A program made the translations under genes and the position numbers. 64,000 bases of DNA from Variovorax sp. 679 (GTDB lineage: Bacteria > Pseudomonadota > Gammaproteobacteria > Burkholderiales > Burkholderiaceae_C), in contig NZ_RXFS01000002.1 in NCBI RefSeq assembly GCF_003952185.1, forward strand, positions 310,001 to 374,000, given 5' to 3'. This document shows, piece after piece, positions 30,412-38,731 of this stretch (positions are counted from its first letter, which is position 1; the number at the start of each line of letters is the position of its first letter). The notes under the pieces were generated by a model. It saw only the letters and a program-made list of their open reading frames with translations, searched no databases and had not been told where the DNA came from.

Positions 30412-31763
30412 TGGCGACGAAGAACAGCTTCACCATCGCGGCCCTGCGCGAACGCATCGCACGCGGCGAGCTGTCGCACGAGGCGCTGGTCGAGCAGGTG
30501 CTCGAGGCGGCCGCGCAGCCTGCAGCCGAGCACGTGTTCACGCGGCTCTACGCAGATGCGGCACGCGCCGCAGCGCGACATGCAGATGCGGCACGCAAGG
30601 CCGGCGTCGCGCTCGGCCCGCTCGCCGGCCTGCCCGTCTCGGTCAAGGACCTGTACGACGTGGCCGGCGAAACCACCATGGCCGGCTCGGCCGTCTGCGC
30701 GGGCGAACCGCCGGCTGCGCGCGACGCGGTTGCGGTGGCCCGGCTGCGCGCGCAGGGCGCGGCCATCGTCGGCAAGACCAACATGACGGAGTTCGCGTTC
30801 TCGGGCGTGGGCATCAATCCGCACTACGGCACACCGCGCAATCCTGCCGATACGGATACGGCGCGCATCCCGGGCGGCTCGTCGTCGGGGGCTGCCGTGT
30901 CGGTGGCACTCGGCCTCGCGGTCGCCGGGCTGGGCTCGGACACGGGCGGTTCCATCCGCATTCCCGCCGCGCTGTGCGGGCTCGTGGGCTTCAAGAGCAC
31001 GCAGTCGCGCGTGCCGCGCACGGGCGCCTTCGAACTGGCGCGCTCGCTCGACACGGTGTGCGCCATGGCGCGCAGCGTCGAAGACTGCCTGATCGCCGAC
31101 GCGGCCATTGCCGACACGCCGCTCGCGGTGCGCCGCCGCCCGCTGCAGGGCATGCGCCTCGCCGTGCCGCGCACGCTGATGTTCGACGACATCGAGCCCG
31201 CCGTCGCGCAGGCCTTCGACCGCGCGCTGCAAGCCCTTTCGGTGGCAGGCGCGCAGATCGTCGACATCACGCTGGCCGAACTCGCGGAGATCGCGACCGT
31301 CAACGCACCCGGCGGCTTCTCGCCGGTGGAGGCTTCCGCCGTGCACCGAGAACGCTTCGCCGCGAAGCGCGACGGCTTCGACTCGCGCGTGGCCGCCCGC
31401 ATCGCGCTCGGCACCGAGGTGCGCGCCGCCGACTACATCGCCATGCAGGACCGCCGGCGCGACTGGATCGGCCGCGTCGAGCGCGCCATCGAAGGCTTCG
31501 ACGCCCTCGTATGCCCGACCGTGCCCATCGTCGCGCCGCCCATCGCGGCGCTGGCGGAAGACGCCGCCTTCTTCAAGGCCAACGGGCTGCTGCTGCGCAA
31601 CACCTTCGCGATCAACCTGCTCGACGGCTGCGCCTTCAGCCTGCCGTGCCATGCGCCGGGCGAACTGCCGGTGGGGTTGATGCTGGCGTCGGTGCGCGGT
31701 GACGACGCGCGGCTGGCGGCGGTGGCGCTGGCCGCCGAACCCGTGCTGCAGCGCATCGGCTGA
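30411..31763 (+). CDS. Amidase-signature enzyme
   Basis: This 450-aa protein has the amidase-signature Ser-cisSer-Lys triad: Lys79 in PVSVKDLYD, cis-Ser in GGSSSG near residue 157, and nucleophile Ser181 in GSDTGGSIRIPA. It is of full amidase length. Its ATG overlaps the DUF2848 stop. It hydrolyses carboxamides; the substrate is not visible, and in context it is probably the compound brought in by the MHS symporter. It ends the cluster. Confidence 0.92.
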   Translation: MATKNSFTIAALRERIARGELSHEALVEQVLEAAAQPAAEHVFTRLYADAARAAARHADAARKAGVALGPLAGLPVSVKDLYDVAGETTMAGSAVCAGEPPAARDAVAVARLRAQGAAIVGKTNMTEFAFSGVGINPHYGTPRNPADTDTARIPGGSSSGAAVSVALGLAVAGLGSDTGGSIRIPAALCGLVGFKSTQSRVPRTGAFELARSLDTVCAMARSVEDCLIADAAIADTPLAVRRRPLQGMRLAVPRTLMFDDIEPAVAQAFDRALQALSVAGAQIVDITLAELAEIATVNAPGGFSPVEASAVHRERFAAKRDGFDSRVAARIALGTEVRAADYIAMQDRRRDWIGRVERAIEGFDALVCPTVPIVAPPIAALAEDAAFFKANGLLLRNTFAINLLDGCAFSLPCHAPGELPVGLMLASVRGDDARLAAVALAAEPVLQRIG

Positions 31764-31811
31764 ACGGGGGCCGGTGACGGGGCTCTTCCGTCATCGGCTA
31801 TCGTCCGGTTC

Positions 31812-32414
31812 ATGTCGACCGCGCAACCATCGCTCACCGGCCCCCGCCTCCTGCTGCGCCCGCTGCTCGCCTCCGATGCGGCGGCGCTCGTCGAAGCCGC
31901 CTCCGACGGCGAGCTCTGGAAGCTGCCGTTCACCGTCGTGCCATCGGCCGAGACTGTCGATGCCTACATCGGCAGCGCCCTCGCCGGCCGGGAAGCCGGC
32001 ACCGTGATGCCCTTCGCCACGGTGATCCGCGAGACCGGCAAGGTCATCGGCTCCACGCGTTTCTGGAAGATCGACCGCATCAACCGCAAGCTGGAAATCG
32101 GCAGCACCTGGATCTCGGCCTCGTGGCAGAAGACCTTCGTCAACACCGAGGCCAAGCTGCTGATGCTGCGCTACGCCTTCGAGGAGCTGCAGTGCGTGCG
32201 CGTGCAGCTCACCACCGACGAGATCAATGCGAAGTCGCGCGCAGCCATCCTGAGGCTGGGCGCGAAACAGGAAGGCATCGTGCGCAACGAACGCATCATG
32301 CCGGACGGCCGCAAGCGCAATTCGGTGCGCTTCAGCATCATCGACGACGAGTGGACGGCGGTGAAGCAGCAGCTGGAAGCACGGCTTCGTGCAACGGAAG
32401 CTTCCGGGGGATGA
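31812..32414 (+). CDS. GNAT acetyltransferase (RimJ/RimL type)
   Basis: This 200-aa protein has a GNAT fold: TPRLLLRP-like opening (GPRLLLRPLLASDAAALVEA), beta strands with VIRETGKVIGSTRFWKI, and a C-terminal acetyl-CoA-site segment (NAKSRAAILRLGAKQEG) typical of the RimJ/RimL branch, which acetylates ribosomal-protein N-termini or small amines. It is 48 bp after the amidase and may be a separate unit. Confidence 0.88.
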   Translation: MSTAQPSLTGPRLLLRPLLASDAAALVEAASDGELWKLPFTVVPSAETVDAYIGSALAGREAGTVMPFATVIRETGKVIGSTRFWKIDRINRKLEIGSTWISASWQKTFVNTEAKLLMLRYAFEELQCVRVQLTTDEINAKSRAAILRLGAKQEGIVRNERIMPDGRKRNSVRFSIIDDEWTAVKQQLEARLRATEASGG

Positions 32415-32521
32415 AGGGCACTCCACCGGACCAGTGAATTCCTCTGCAAAGCGATCGATATTTAGATAAGCATTCGGAGCAGATCCGAGCAGCATCGAGG
32501 TGTTCATCATCACCCTCCGTC

Positions 32522-35500
32522 ATGACGCTCAATTCCGCTCATACCGCGCCGCCCGCTCCCTTCCCGGCCTTCGCCGACGCACTGGAAGACAGAGGCAGCC
32601 TTCGCGCCGGCATCACTGCCGCGTACCGGCGGCCCGAACCTGAAGCGCTGCAGCCTTTGCTGCAGGCCGCCCGGCTCGCCCCCGCGACCGCAGGCGCCGC
32701 GCACAAGCTGGCGCACCGCATCGCCTCGCAGCTGCGTGACCGCAAGAACGCCAGCGGTCGTGCGGGCCTGGTGCAGGGCCTGCTCCAGGAATATGCGCTC
32801 TCCTCGCAGGAAGGCGTCGCGCTGATGTGCCTTGCCGAAGCGCTGCTGCGCATTCCCGACGCTGCCACGCGCGACGCCCTGATCCGAGACAAGATCGCCG
32901 ACGGGCAATGGCAGGCGCATGCGGGGCACAGCCCGTCCGTGTTCGTGAACGCGGCCACCTGGGGGCTGCTGCTCACGGGCAAGCTGGTCGCAACGCACAG
33001 CGAGGCCGGGCTTTCGAGCACGCTCACGCGCCTGATCGGCAAGGGCGGCGAGCCGCTGATCCGCAAAGGCGTCGACATGGCGATGCGGATGATGGGCGAG
33101 CAGTTCGTGACCGGCGAAACGATCCGTCAGGCGCTTGAGCACGCGCGCAAGCTCGAGGCGGAGGGCTTCCGCTATTCCTACGACATGCTCGGCGAGGCCG
33201 CATTGACGGCGCAGGACGCGCAGCGCTACCGCGCGGCCTACGAGCAGGCGATCCACGCGATCGGCAAGGCGGCGGCGGGGCGCGGCATCTACGATGGCCC
33301 GGGCATCTCCATCAAGCTCTCGGCGCTGCATCCGCGCTATGTCCGGGCCCAGCACGGGCGCGTGATGGACGAGCTCTACCCTGTGCTGCGCGAACTCACG
33401 CTGCTGGCCAGGCACTACGACATCGGCCTGAACATCGACGCCGAAGAGGCTGACCGGCTGGAGCTTTCTCTCGACCTGCTGGAGCGGCTTTGCTTCGAGC
33501 CGGCGCTCGCGGGATGGAACGGCATCGGCTTCGTGATCCAGGCCTACCAGAAGCGCTGCCCGTTCGTCATCGATTTCGTCGTCGATCTGGCAAGGCGCAG
33601 CGGACACCGCCTCATGGTCCGGCTGGTGAAAGGCGCCTACTGGGACAGCGAGATCAAGCGCGCCCAGGTCGACGGCCTCGAGGGCTATCCGGTTTTCACG
33701 CGCAAGGCCTACACCGACGTGTCGTACCTCGCCTGCGCGCGCAAGCTGCTCGCGGCGCCGGATGCGGTCTATCCGCAGTTCGCGACGCACAACGCCCACA
33801 CGCTGGCGGCCATCCATGAAATGGCCGACCCGGCGACCTATGTACCGGGCCAGTACGAGTTCCAGTGCCTGCACGGCATGGGCGAGCCCCTGTACGAGCA
33901 GGTCGTCGGGAAGACCGAAGCCGGCAAGCTCGGGCGCCCCTGCAGGATCTACGCGCCGGTCGGCACGCACGAGACGCTGCTCGCCTACCTGGTGCGCCGG
34001 CTGCTGGAGAACGGTGCCAACACCTCGTTCGTGAACCGCATCGCGGACCCGACGATCGCCATCGACACGCTGGTGGAAGACCCGGTGGAAACGGTCGAGC
34101 GCATGGCCGCCAGCGAAGGCACCATGGGCTTGCCGCATCCGTCGATCCCGCTGCCGCACGACATCTACGGCAAGGCACGGAAGAATTCGATGGGCCTCGA
34201 CCTGTCCAGTGACGACAGCCTGCGCGCGCTCCGGCATGCGCTGGAAGGCAGTGCCGATGAATCGTGGACCGCGGAGCCGATGCTTGCCGAAGCACTCGAT
34301 TCCGCCGAAGACCGGCCGGCCGAGCCGGTGAAGAATCCATCGGACCTCCGAGACCAGGTCGGCACCGTGCGGCAGGCAACGCTTGCCGATGTCGAGACGG
34401 CCATTGCCAGCGCACTGCATGCCGCGCCGGCATGGGCGGGCACGCCGCCAGCCGATCGCGCAGCGTGTCTCGATCGCGCGGCGCAACTGCTCGAGGACGG
34501 CATGCCGCGCCTGCTGGGCCTGTTGTCGCGCGAGGCCGGCAAGACCTTTGCCAACGGCATTGCGGAGGTGCGCGAGGCGGTGGATTTCCTGCGCTTCTAT
34601 GCGGCCCAGGCGCGCAGCGAGTTCGCGATCGACACGCACCGCCCGCTCGGGCCGATGGTCTGCATCAGCCCGTGGAACTTTCCGCTCGCGATCTTCACCG
34701 GCCAGGTCGCCGCCGCGCTGGCCGCGGGCAACCCGGTGCTGGCGAAGCCGGCCGAGCAGACGCCTATCGTGGCTGCGGAGGCCATTCGCATGCTTTGGCA
34801 GGCGGGCATTCCGAGAGCTGCCGTGCAGCTGCTGCCAGGTCGCGGAGAGACGGTCGGCGCCGCCCTCGTGGACGACGCGCGCGTGCAGGGCGTCATGTTC
34901 ACCGGCTCGACCGAAGTCGCGCGCATCCTGCAGAAGACCCTGGCCGCGCGCCTCGGCCCCGAAGGCCGCCCGATTCCGCTGATCGCGGAGACCGGAGGCC
35001 AGAACGCGATGATCGTCGACTCGTCCGCCCTGGTCGAACAGGTCGTCACCGACGTGGTCTCATCCGCGTTCGACAGCGCAGGCCAGCGTTGCTCCGCGCT
35101 GCGCGTGCTGTGCGTCCAGGACGACGTGGCCGATCGCGTCATCGAGATGCTCAAGGGGGCCATGGCCGAAAGCCGCATCGGCAACCCGGCGAGCCTGGCG
35201 GTGGACGTGGGCCCGGTGATCGACGCCGAGGCACGCGACGGCATCGAGCGCCACGTCGCGGCGATGCGGCAGCGCGGACGCAAGGTGCACCAGCAGGCGC
35301 GCGAGGTTCATCACGCCACGCGGCTGGGCACGTTTGTCGTGCCGACGTTGATCGAGATCGACAACCTGTCGGAACTCCAGCGCGAAGTGTTCGGCCCCGT
35401 GCTGCACCTGGTGCGCTACCGCCGCCGCGACCTGGGCACCCTGCTCGGGCAGATCAACAGCACCGGCTACGGCCTCACGCTGGGCGTGCATACCCGTATC

Positions 35501-36301
35501 GACGAGACGATCGAGCAGGTGGTCGAAAACGCGCGCGTCGGGAACGTGTACGTCAATCGCAACATGGTCGGCGCGGTGGTCGGGGTCCAGCCCTTTGGCG
35601 GCGAAGGCCTCTCGGGCACCGGACCGAAAGCCGGAGGGCCGCTCTACATGTACAGGATGCTGTCGAAGCACCCCGAGGATGTGATGGCGCGCGCACTGGC
35701 GACAGCGGGTCCGGGCCAGCGCTCGGGCGAAGTCGGCGCCGCGCAGCCGCCTGCCGCCCTTGCCGCCCTGCAGGCGTGGGCCGAGCGCAACGGACGCGAC
35801 GCGCTGGCCAGCCAGTGCAGGCGATTCGCGGGCCTGTCGCGCAGCGGCCATGCACGAACGCTGGCCGGGCCGACCGGGGAGCGCAACGTCTACACGCTGT
35901 TGCCGCGCGAGGCGGTGCTGTGCCTGGCCGAGGACGATGCTGATCGGCTGGTGCAACTCGCCGCCGTGCTCTCGGTCGGCAGCACGGCCGTATGGCTGGC
36001 CGGCGAGAAGAGTGAGAACCTGCGCGCGTCCTTGCCGCTCGAGGTTCAGCAGGCCGTGGCCAGCGCTCAAGACTGGCGCGCGGCAACGGTCCACTTCGAT
36101 GTCGTGCTCCACCACGGCAGTTCCAGTTCGCTGCGCGAGGTCAATCAGATCCTGGCGAGCCGCGCGGGACCGATCGTGAGCGTCCGGGCATTCGAGCCCG
36201 GCGACTGGGATGTTTCGCTGGAAGGCCTGATCGTCGAGCGTGCCCTGAGCGTCAACACCGCGGCCGCCGGCGGCAACGCGAGCTTGATGACGATTGGATA
36301 G
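32522..36301 (+). CDS. putA: Bifunctional proline dehydrogenase / P5C dehydrogenase, without DNA-binding domain
   Basis: This 1259-aa protein oxidises proline to glutamate in two steps. The FAD proline dehydrogenase barrel spans about residues 150-460, with GPGISIKLSALHPRY and RLMVRLVKGAYWDSEIKRAQ. The aldehyde dehydrogenase half spans about 530-1010, with Glu823 in LIAETGGQNA and nucleophile Cys857 in GQRCSALR. The first 35 residues are Pro/Ala-rich; there is no ribbon-helix-helix domain as in trifunctional PutA of E. coli, so it cannot autorepress the operon. A C-terminal region of about 200 residues follows the dehydrogenase. No LysR/Lrp regulator or PutP is adjacent. Confidence 0.95.
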   Translation: MTLNSAHTAPPAPFPAFADALEDRGSLRAGITAAYRRPEPEALQPLLQAARLAPATAGAAHKLAHRIASQLRDRKNASGRAGLVQGLLQEYALSSQEGVALMCLAEALLRIPDAATRDALIRDKIADGQWQAHAGHSPSVFVNAATWGLLLTGKLVATHSEAGLSSTLTRLIGKGGEPLIRKGVDMAMRMMGEQFVTGETIRQALEHARKLEAEGFRYSYDMLGEAALTAQDAQRYRAAYEQAIHAIGKAAAGRGIYDGPGISIKLSALHPRYVRAQHGRVMDELYPVLRELTLLARHYDIGLNIDAEEADRLELSLDLLERLCFEPALAGWNGIGFVIQAYQKRCPFVIDFVVDLARRSGHRLMVRLVKGAYWDSEIKRAQVDGLEGYPVFTRKAYTDVSYLACARKLLAAPDAVYPQFATHNAHTLAAIHEMADPATYVPGQYEFQCLHGMGEPLYEQVVGKTEAGKLGRPCRIYAPVGTHETLLAYLVRRLLENGANTSFVNRIADPTIAIDTLVEDPVETVERMAASEGTMGLPHPSIPLPHDIYGKARKNSMGLDLSSDDSLRALRHALEGSADESWTAEPMLAEALDSAEDRPAEPVKNPSDLRDQVGTVRQATLADVETAIASALHAAPAWAGTPPADRAACLDRAAQLLEDGMPRLLGLLSREAGKTFANGIAEVREAVDFLRFYAAQARSEFAIDTHRPLGPMVCISPWNFPLAIFTGQVAAALAAGNPVLAKPAEQTPIVAAEAIRMLWQAGIPRAAVQLLPGRGETVGAALVDDARVQGVMFTGSTEVARILQKTLAARLGPEGRPIPLIAETGGQNAMIVDSSALVEQVVTDVVSSAFDSAGQRCSALRVLCVQDDVADRVIEMLKGAMAESRIGNPASLAVDVGPVIDAEARDGIERHVAAMRQRGRKVHQQAREVHHATRLGTFVVPTLIEIDNLSELQREVFGPVLHLVRYRRRDLGTLLGQINSTGYGLTLGVHTRIDETIEQVVENARVGNVYVNRNMVGAVVGVQPFGGEGLSGTGPKAGGPLYMYRMLSKHPEDVMARALATAGPGQRSGEVGAAQPPAALAALQAWAERNGRDALASQCRRFAGLSRSGHARTLAGPTGERNVYTLLPREAVLCLAEDDADRLVQLAAVLSVGSTAVWLAGEKSENLRASLPLEVQQAVASAQDWRAATVHFDVVLHHGSSSSLREVNQILASRAGPIVSVRAFEPGDWDVSLEGLIVERALSVNTAAAGGNASLMTIG

Positions 36302-36376
36302 CGCCTGGGGATCGATGTCCTAAACTGGACGGGACAGCCTCGCGCCCTCCCCAACGTCATCGAACGAAGAGCTCTC

Positions 36377-36655
36377 ATGTGCCGCAGCATCAAGACCCTC
36401 TACAACTTCGAACCGCCCGCCACCGAGCAGGAAATCCGCGCCGCCGCGCTGCAGTTCGTGCGCAAGCTCAGCGGCTTCAATGTGCCGTCCAAGGCCAACG
36501 AGGAAGCCTTCGGCCGCGCGGTCGATGAAGTGGCCGCCACGGCGGCACGGCTGATCGATTCGCTGGTCACGACGGCCGAGCCGCGCGACCGGGCCGTGGA
36601 GGCCGAGCGCGCCAAGGCTCGCGCCGCGATCCGGTTCGGCAGCGAGCCTGCGTGA
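36377..36655 (+). CDS. DUF2277-family small protein
   Basis: This 92-aa protein begins MCRSIKTLYNFEPPATEQEI, the invariant opening of DUF2277, including the early CRSIKTL and PPAT motifs, and is all-helical. Function is unknown. A TAAACT (36321-36326) like the -10 of other genes in this window precedes it, without a clear -35. Confidence 0.88.
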   Translation: MCRSIKTLYNFEPPATEQEIRAAALQFVRKLSGFNVPSKANEEAFGRAVDEVAATAARLIDSLVTTAEPRDRAVEAERAKARAAIRFGSEPA

Positions 36656-36770
36656 CCACGAGGGGCGGCTTCGGTGGCCTGGCGCAGGCCATTGCCGCCA
36701 TTGCTCCAGGCAGCGATGGGCCCGTCGATGTCGGCACAATCGGCACACTCAACTTGCAAATGGAGACGCC

Positions 36771-36980
36771 ATGGTGGAACCGACGAAGGTGAAGGGGCCT
36801 GCCTCGTACTTTCCTTCAATAGAGAAGACGTACGAGAAGCCGATTGCGCACTGGATGGACATTCTTCAAAGCTCCAGTTCCCGCAAGCACATGGAGCTCG
36901 TCGGCAAGCTCAAGACCGAGCATGGGATGGGGCACGGGCATGCGAACGCCCTGGTTGCGGCGTTTCTGGCCAAGGCATAG
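36771..36980 (+). CDS. DUF4287-family small protein
   Basis: This 69-aa protein has the compact DUF4287 helical fold (SYFPSIEKTYEKPIAHW, then HMELVGKLKTEHGMGHGHAN). The His/Gly-rich motif near its end is conserved in the family. Base composition is lower in GC than the neighbours. Function unknown. Confidence 0.85.
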   Translation: MVEPTKVKGPASYFPSIEKTYEKPIAHWMDILQSSSSRKHMELVGKLKTEHGMGHGHANALVAAFLAKA

Positions 36981-37119
36981 AAACTCCGGGCCGCCAAGGG
37001 TGCAGGCCCTTGGCACCCGCGCCGGATTCGGACTCTCCCGGCCCCATAACCTCATGCCGGCGCCGCGGCACTGCCTTTGCTATGGTGTTCCCCAGCACCA
37101 CCACGCGAACTTCGATCGC

Positions 37120-37521
37120 ATGAAAAAGACCTACACCGGCGGCTGCCATTGCGGCGCCGTGAGATTCGAGGCCGACATCGACCTGAGTCTGGGCACCCTG
37201 CGCTGCACCTGCTCGATCTGCACCAGTACCCGCTTCTGGCCCGCCATCGTCGCGACAGATGCCTTCCGGCTGATCGAAGGTGAATCCGAACTCAGCGAGC
37301 AGATGCTCGACACCCGCAACAGCCACTACATCGTCTGCAGGCATTGCAGCGTGCGCTCCTTCGGCGTGGGTCATTCGCCCGAAACCGGCGAGAGCGCCTA
37401 TGGCGTGAACGTGACCTGCCTGGACGACGTGGATCTCGACGACCTCGCCAGTTCGCCGATCAGCTACGTGGACGGACACCGCGGCACCTGGCACGTTGCG
37501 CGCACGGCCATCGGAATCTGA
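37120..37521 (+). CDS. GFA-family (glutathione-dependent formaldehyde-activating-like) zinc protein
   Basis: This 133-aa protein contains the zinc-binding cysteines GGCHCGAV, CTCSIC and CRHC in the standard GFA order. ATG 37120 is chosen because the upstream open frame is a low-complexity extension. GFA proteins bind zinc and often glutathione; many are annotated without proven activity. It lies between DUF4287 and LysE genes. Confidence 0.9.
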   Translation: MKKTYTGGCHCGAVRFEADIDLSLGTLRCTCSICTSTRFWPAIVATDAFRLIEGESELSEQMLDTRNSHYIVCRHCSVRSFGVGHSPETGESAYGVNVTCLDDVDLDDLASSPISYVDGHRGTWHVARTAIGI

Positions 37522-37581
37522 CGAAGAGAATCGCATCTCGCAAGAACCAACACACACACCATTTCATCTGGAGACAAGCAC

Positions 37582-38208
37582 ATGCACATCGAACTCTGGC
37601 TCGCCTTCGTCGCGGCCTCCGCCGTCATGCTGATCATTCCGGGGCCGACCATCCTCACGGTGATCAGCTATTCGATGTCGCACGGACGCCGAGCCAACGT
37701 TCCGCTGGTGGCGGCCGTGGCGCTGGGCGACTCGACGGCGCTGGTGGTGTCGCTGCTTGGGCTGGGCGCGCTGCTCGCCACATCGGCCTTCTGGTTCACG
37801 GTGGTCAAGTGGGTGGGCGGGCTGTACCTGCTGTACCTGGGCATCAAGCTGCTGCGCGCGGGTATCTCGTCCACTGAAGTCGCCGCGCCGGCCGCTCCTG
37901 CATCGCGGCTTCGCCTGTTCGCCAACACCTACCTCGTGACTGCCCTGAACCCCAAGGGCATCGTGTTCTTCGTGGCCTTCCTGCCGCAGTTCATCAGCCC
38001 GGCGGCCGACGTGACGCGCCAGCTCTGGGTGCTGGCCGTGACCTTCGTGGTGCTGGCGGCGACCAACGCCACGCTGTACGCGGTGTTCGCAGGATCGGCG
38101 CGCAGGTTGCTCTCGTCGCCGCGCGCGCAGCGGCGCTTCAACTTCGCCGGCGGCTCGCTGCTGAGCGCGGCTGGCGTCTGGGCGCTGATGGCGCGCCGGC
38201 CGGGCTGA
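37582..38208 (+). CDS. LysE/RhtB-family amino-acid exporter
   Basis: This 208-aa protein has six helices and the family signature IIPGPTILTVISYSMSHGRR at helix 1-2, with LYLGIKLLRAG near helix 3 and TALNPKGIVFFVAFLPQF at helix 4. It would export amino acids or related metabolites across the inner membrane. A strong intrinsic terminator follows within 30 bp, so transcription ends here. Confidence 0.92.
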   Translation: MHIELWLAFVAASAVMLIIPGPTILTVISYSMSHGRRANVPLVAAVALGDSTALVVSLLGLGALLATSAFWFTVVKWVGGLYLLYLGIKLLRAGISSTEVAAPAAPASRLRLFANTYLVTALNPKGIVFFVAFLPQFISPAADVTRQLWVLAVTFVVLAATNATLYAVFAGSARRLLSSPRAQRRFNFAGGSLLSAAGVWALMARRPG

Positions 38209-38235
38209 CGCATACCCAAGCCACCTCGAGAAAAA

Positions 38236-38266
38236 GGCCGCGAAGCGCAATGCTTCGCGGCCTTTT
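38236..38266 (+). terminator. Rho-independent terminator
   Basis: GGCCGCGAAGC (38236-38246) pairs perfectly with GCTTCGCGGCC (38252-38262) across a 5-base loop, and TTTT follows. An A-run upstream allows use in the opposite direction for the lipoprotein gene convergent here. Confidence 0.9.
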
Positions 38267-38289
38267 CAGCTTCTGGAGTCGCCGGCTGC

Positions 38290-38466
38290 TCAGTAGCGGT
38301 ACGGATTGTTGGGACTGCGGTCGTAGCGGTTCGGCACACCGTCGCGGTCGCGGTCACGATCTCCGTAGCCATAGTGCGGGCGCGGCGGCGGGCGGTCATA
38401 GGGCGCGACCACGCAGCCGGCGAGGATGGCCGAAGCGGCCAGCAGGATCGCCAATGTCTTCGTCAT
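38290..38466 (-). CDS. Small Asp/Arg/Pro-rich lipoprotein
   Basis: This 58-aa protein starts at ATG 38466 with AAGGAG upstream. Signal and lipobox are LLAASAILAGC, so it is lipid-anchored at Cys. The mature part is only about 35 residues and contains RPPPRP and GDRDRDRDGVPNRYDRSP, a D-x-D-x-D-G pattern like a calcium-binding thrombospondin type 3 repeat. Function is unknown; it converges on the LysE terminator. Confidence 0.75.
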   Translation of the reverse strand: MTKTLAILLAASAILAGCVVAPYDRPPPRPHYGYGDRDRDRDGVPNRYDRSPNNPYRY

Positions 38467-38731
38467 GCGAGTTCTCCTTGGAATGTTTGTGGAACCGGGA
38501 TCGCCTCCTGCGAGCCGGTATTCCATTGAAGTCCACGCCGGTACGCGCCGGGTTTCCGCATTGAAGCCCTCACGTGAAGTTCGTTACCGGATGTGGGCCC
38601 GGGCCTGAACTCTGGCCCGTGGCCGCGCACCCGCAAGGCGGCGGGCCGCCCGTCCCGGGGTAGGCGCGATTCCCGTGGGGCATCGCCGAGAATGTCGGCG
38701 TCTCACTGTTCCGGCCCCTGGTTTTCCCTCG

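Noticed and set aside
34264..35943. 559-codon open frame on the forward strand
   Set aside because: Shifted frame inside putA; Arg-rich shadow.
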